Of a stretch of 5,805 nt of DNA, positions 5,770-5,805 are shown piece after piece; the stretch's first letter is position 1; the number at the start of each line of letters is the position of its first letter. A model generated the notes under the pieces. That model was not told the DNA's origin and did not search any database. It was given only the letters and a program-made list of their open reading frames with translations. A program made the translations under genes and the position numbers. This stretch comes from Marinilabiliaceae bacterium (GTDB lineage: Bacteria > Bacteroidota > Bacteroidia > Bacteroidales > Marinilabiliaceae): the NCBI GenBank assembly GCA_027010905.1, contig JALVBA010000321.1, positions 1-5,805 on the forward strand, written 5' to 3'.

Positions 5770-5805
5770 AATAAAATTTTCTTAAAAATATATAAAGATA
5801 ATTAC

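Overview
The window looks like Bacteroidetes/Bacteroidota DNA. It is AT-rich. Four of the five main genes have no Shine-Dalgarno sequence, only A/T-rich leaders. The one promoter-like site fits the TTG-N17-TAnnTTTG pattern of that phylum, and the protein families are those I associate with marine or gut Bacteroidetes. Genus cannot be told from the sequence alone. No mobile element, tRNA, rRNA or CRISPR array is visible.

All five complete genes lie on the minus strand and read from right to left, with spacers of 14, 22, 61 and 23 bases, so they probably form one operon. In transcription order they are: a SiaB-family HATPase-type protein kinase (5769-5197); a SiaC-family regulatory phosphoprotein (5182-4799); a 1020-residue ABCG-type transporter with its own ATPase and permease plus a TerB-like and an FHA-like N-terminal region (4776-1714); a 305-residue lipoprotein of unknown function (1652-735); and a 161-residue secreted cysteine-containing protein of unknown function (711-226). 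A strong hairpin with a T-run (161-202) ends the operon. The start of the operon is probably beyond the right edge, where a SiaA-like PP2C/SpoIIE phosphatase would be expected.

To the left of the terminator, bases 1-100 hold a candidate leftward promoter, a 20-base inverted repeat just downstream of it, and a possible start codon open to the window edge. These may belong to a separate gene that is almost entirely outside the window.

Proposed joint function (inference): SiaB and SiaC form a phosphorylation switch. In Pseudomonas aeruginosa the SiaC homologue controls a diguanylate cyclase. No such cyclase is present here, and the next gene is a membrane transporter with cytosolic sensing-type domains, so the switch may act on the transporter. 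The lipoprotein and the secreted protein would be envelope-side partners or substrates. This would be a phospho-switch-controlled export or envelope system that, to my knowledge, has not been described.
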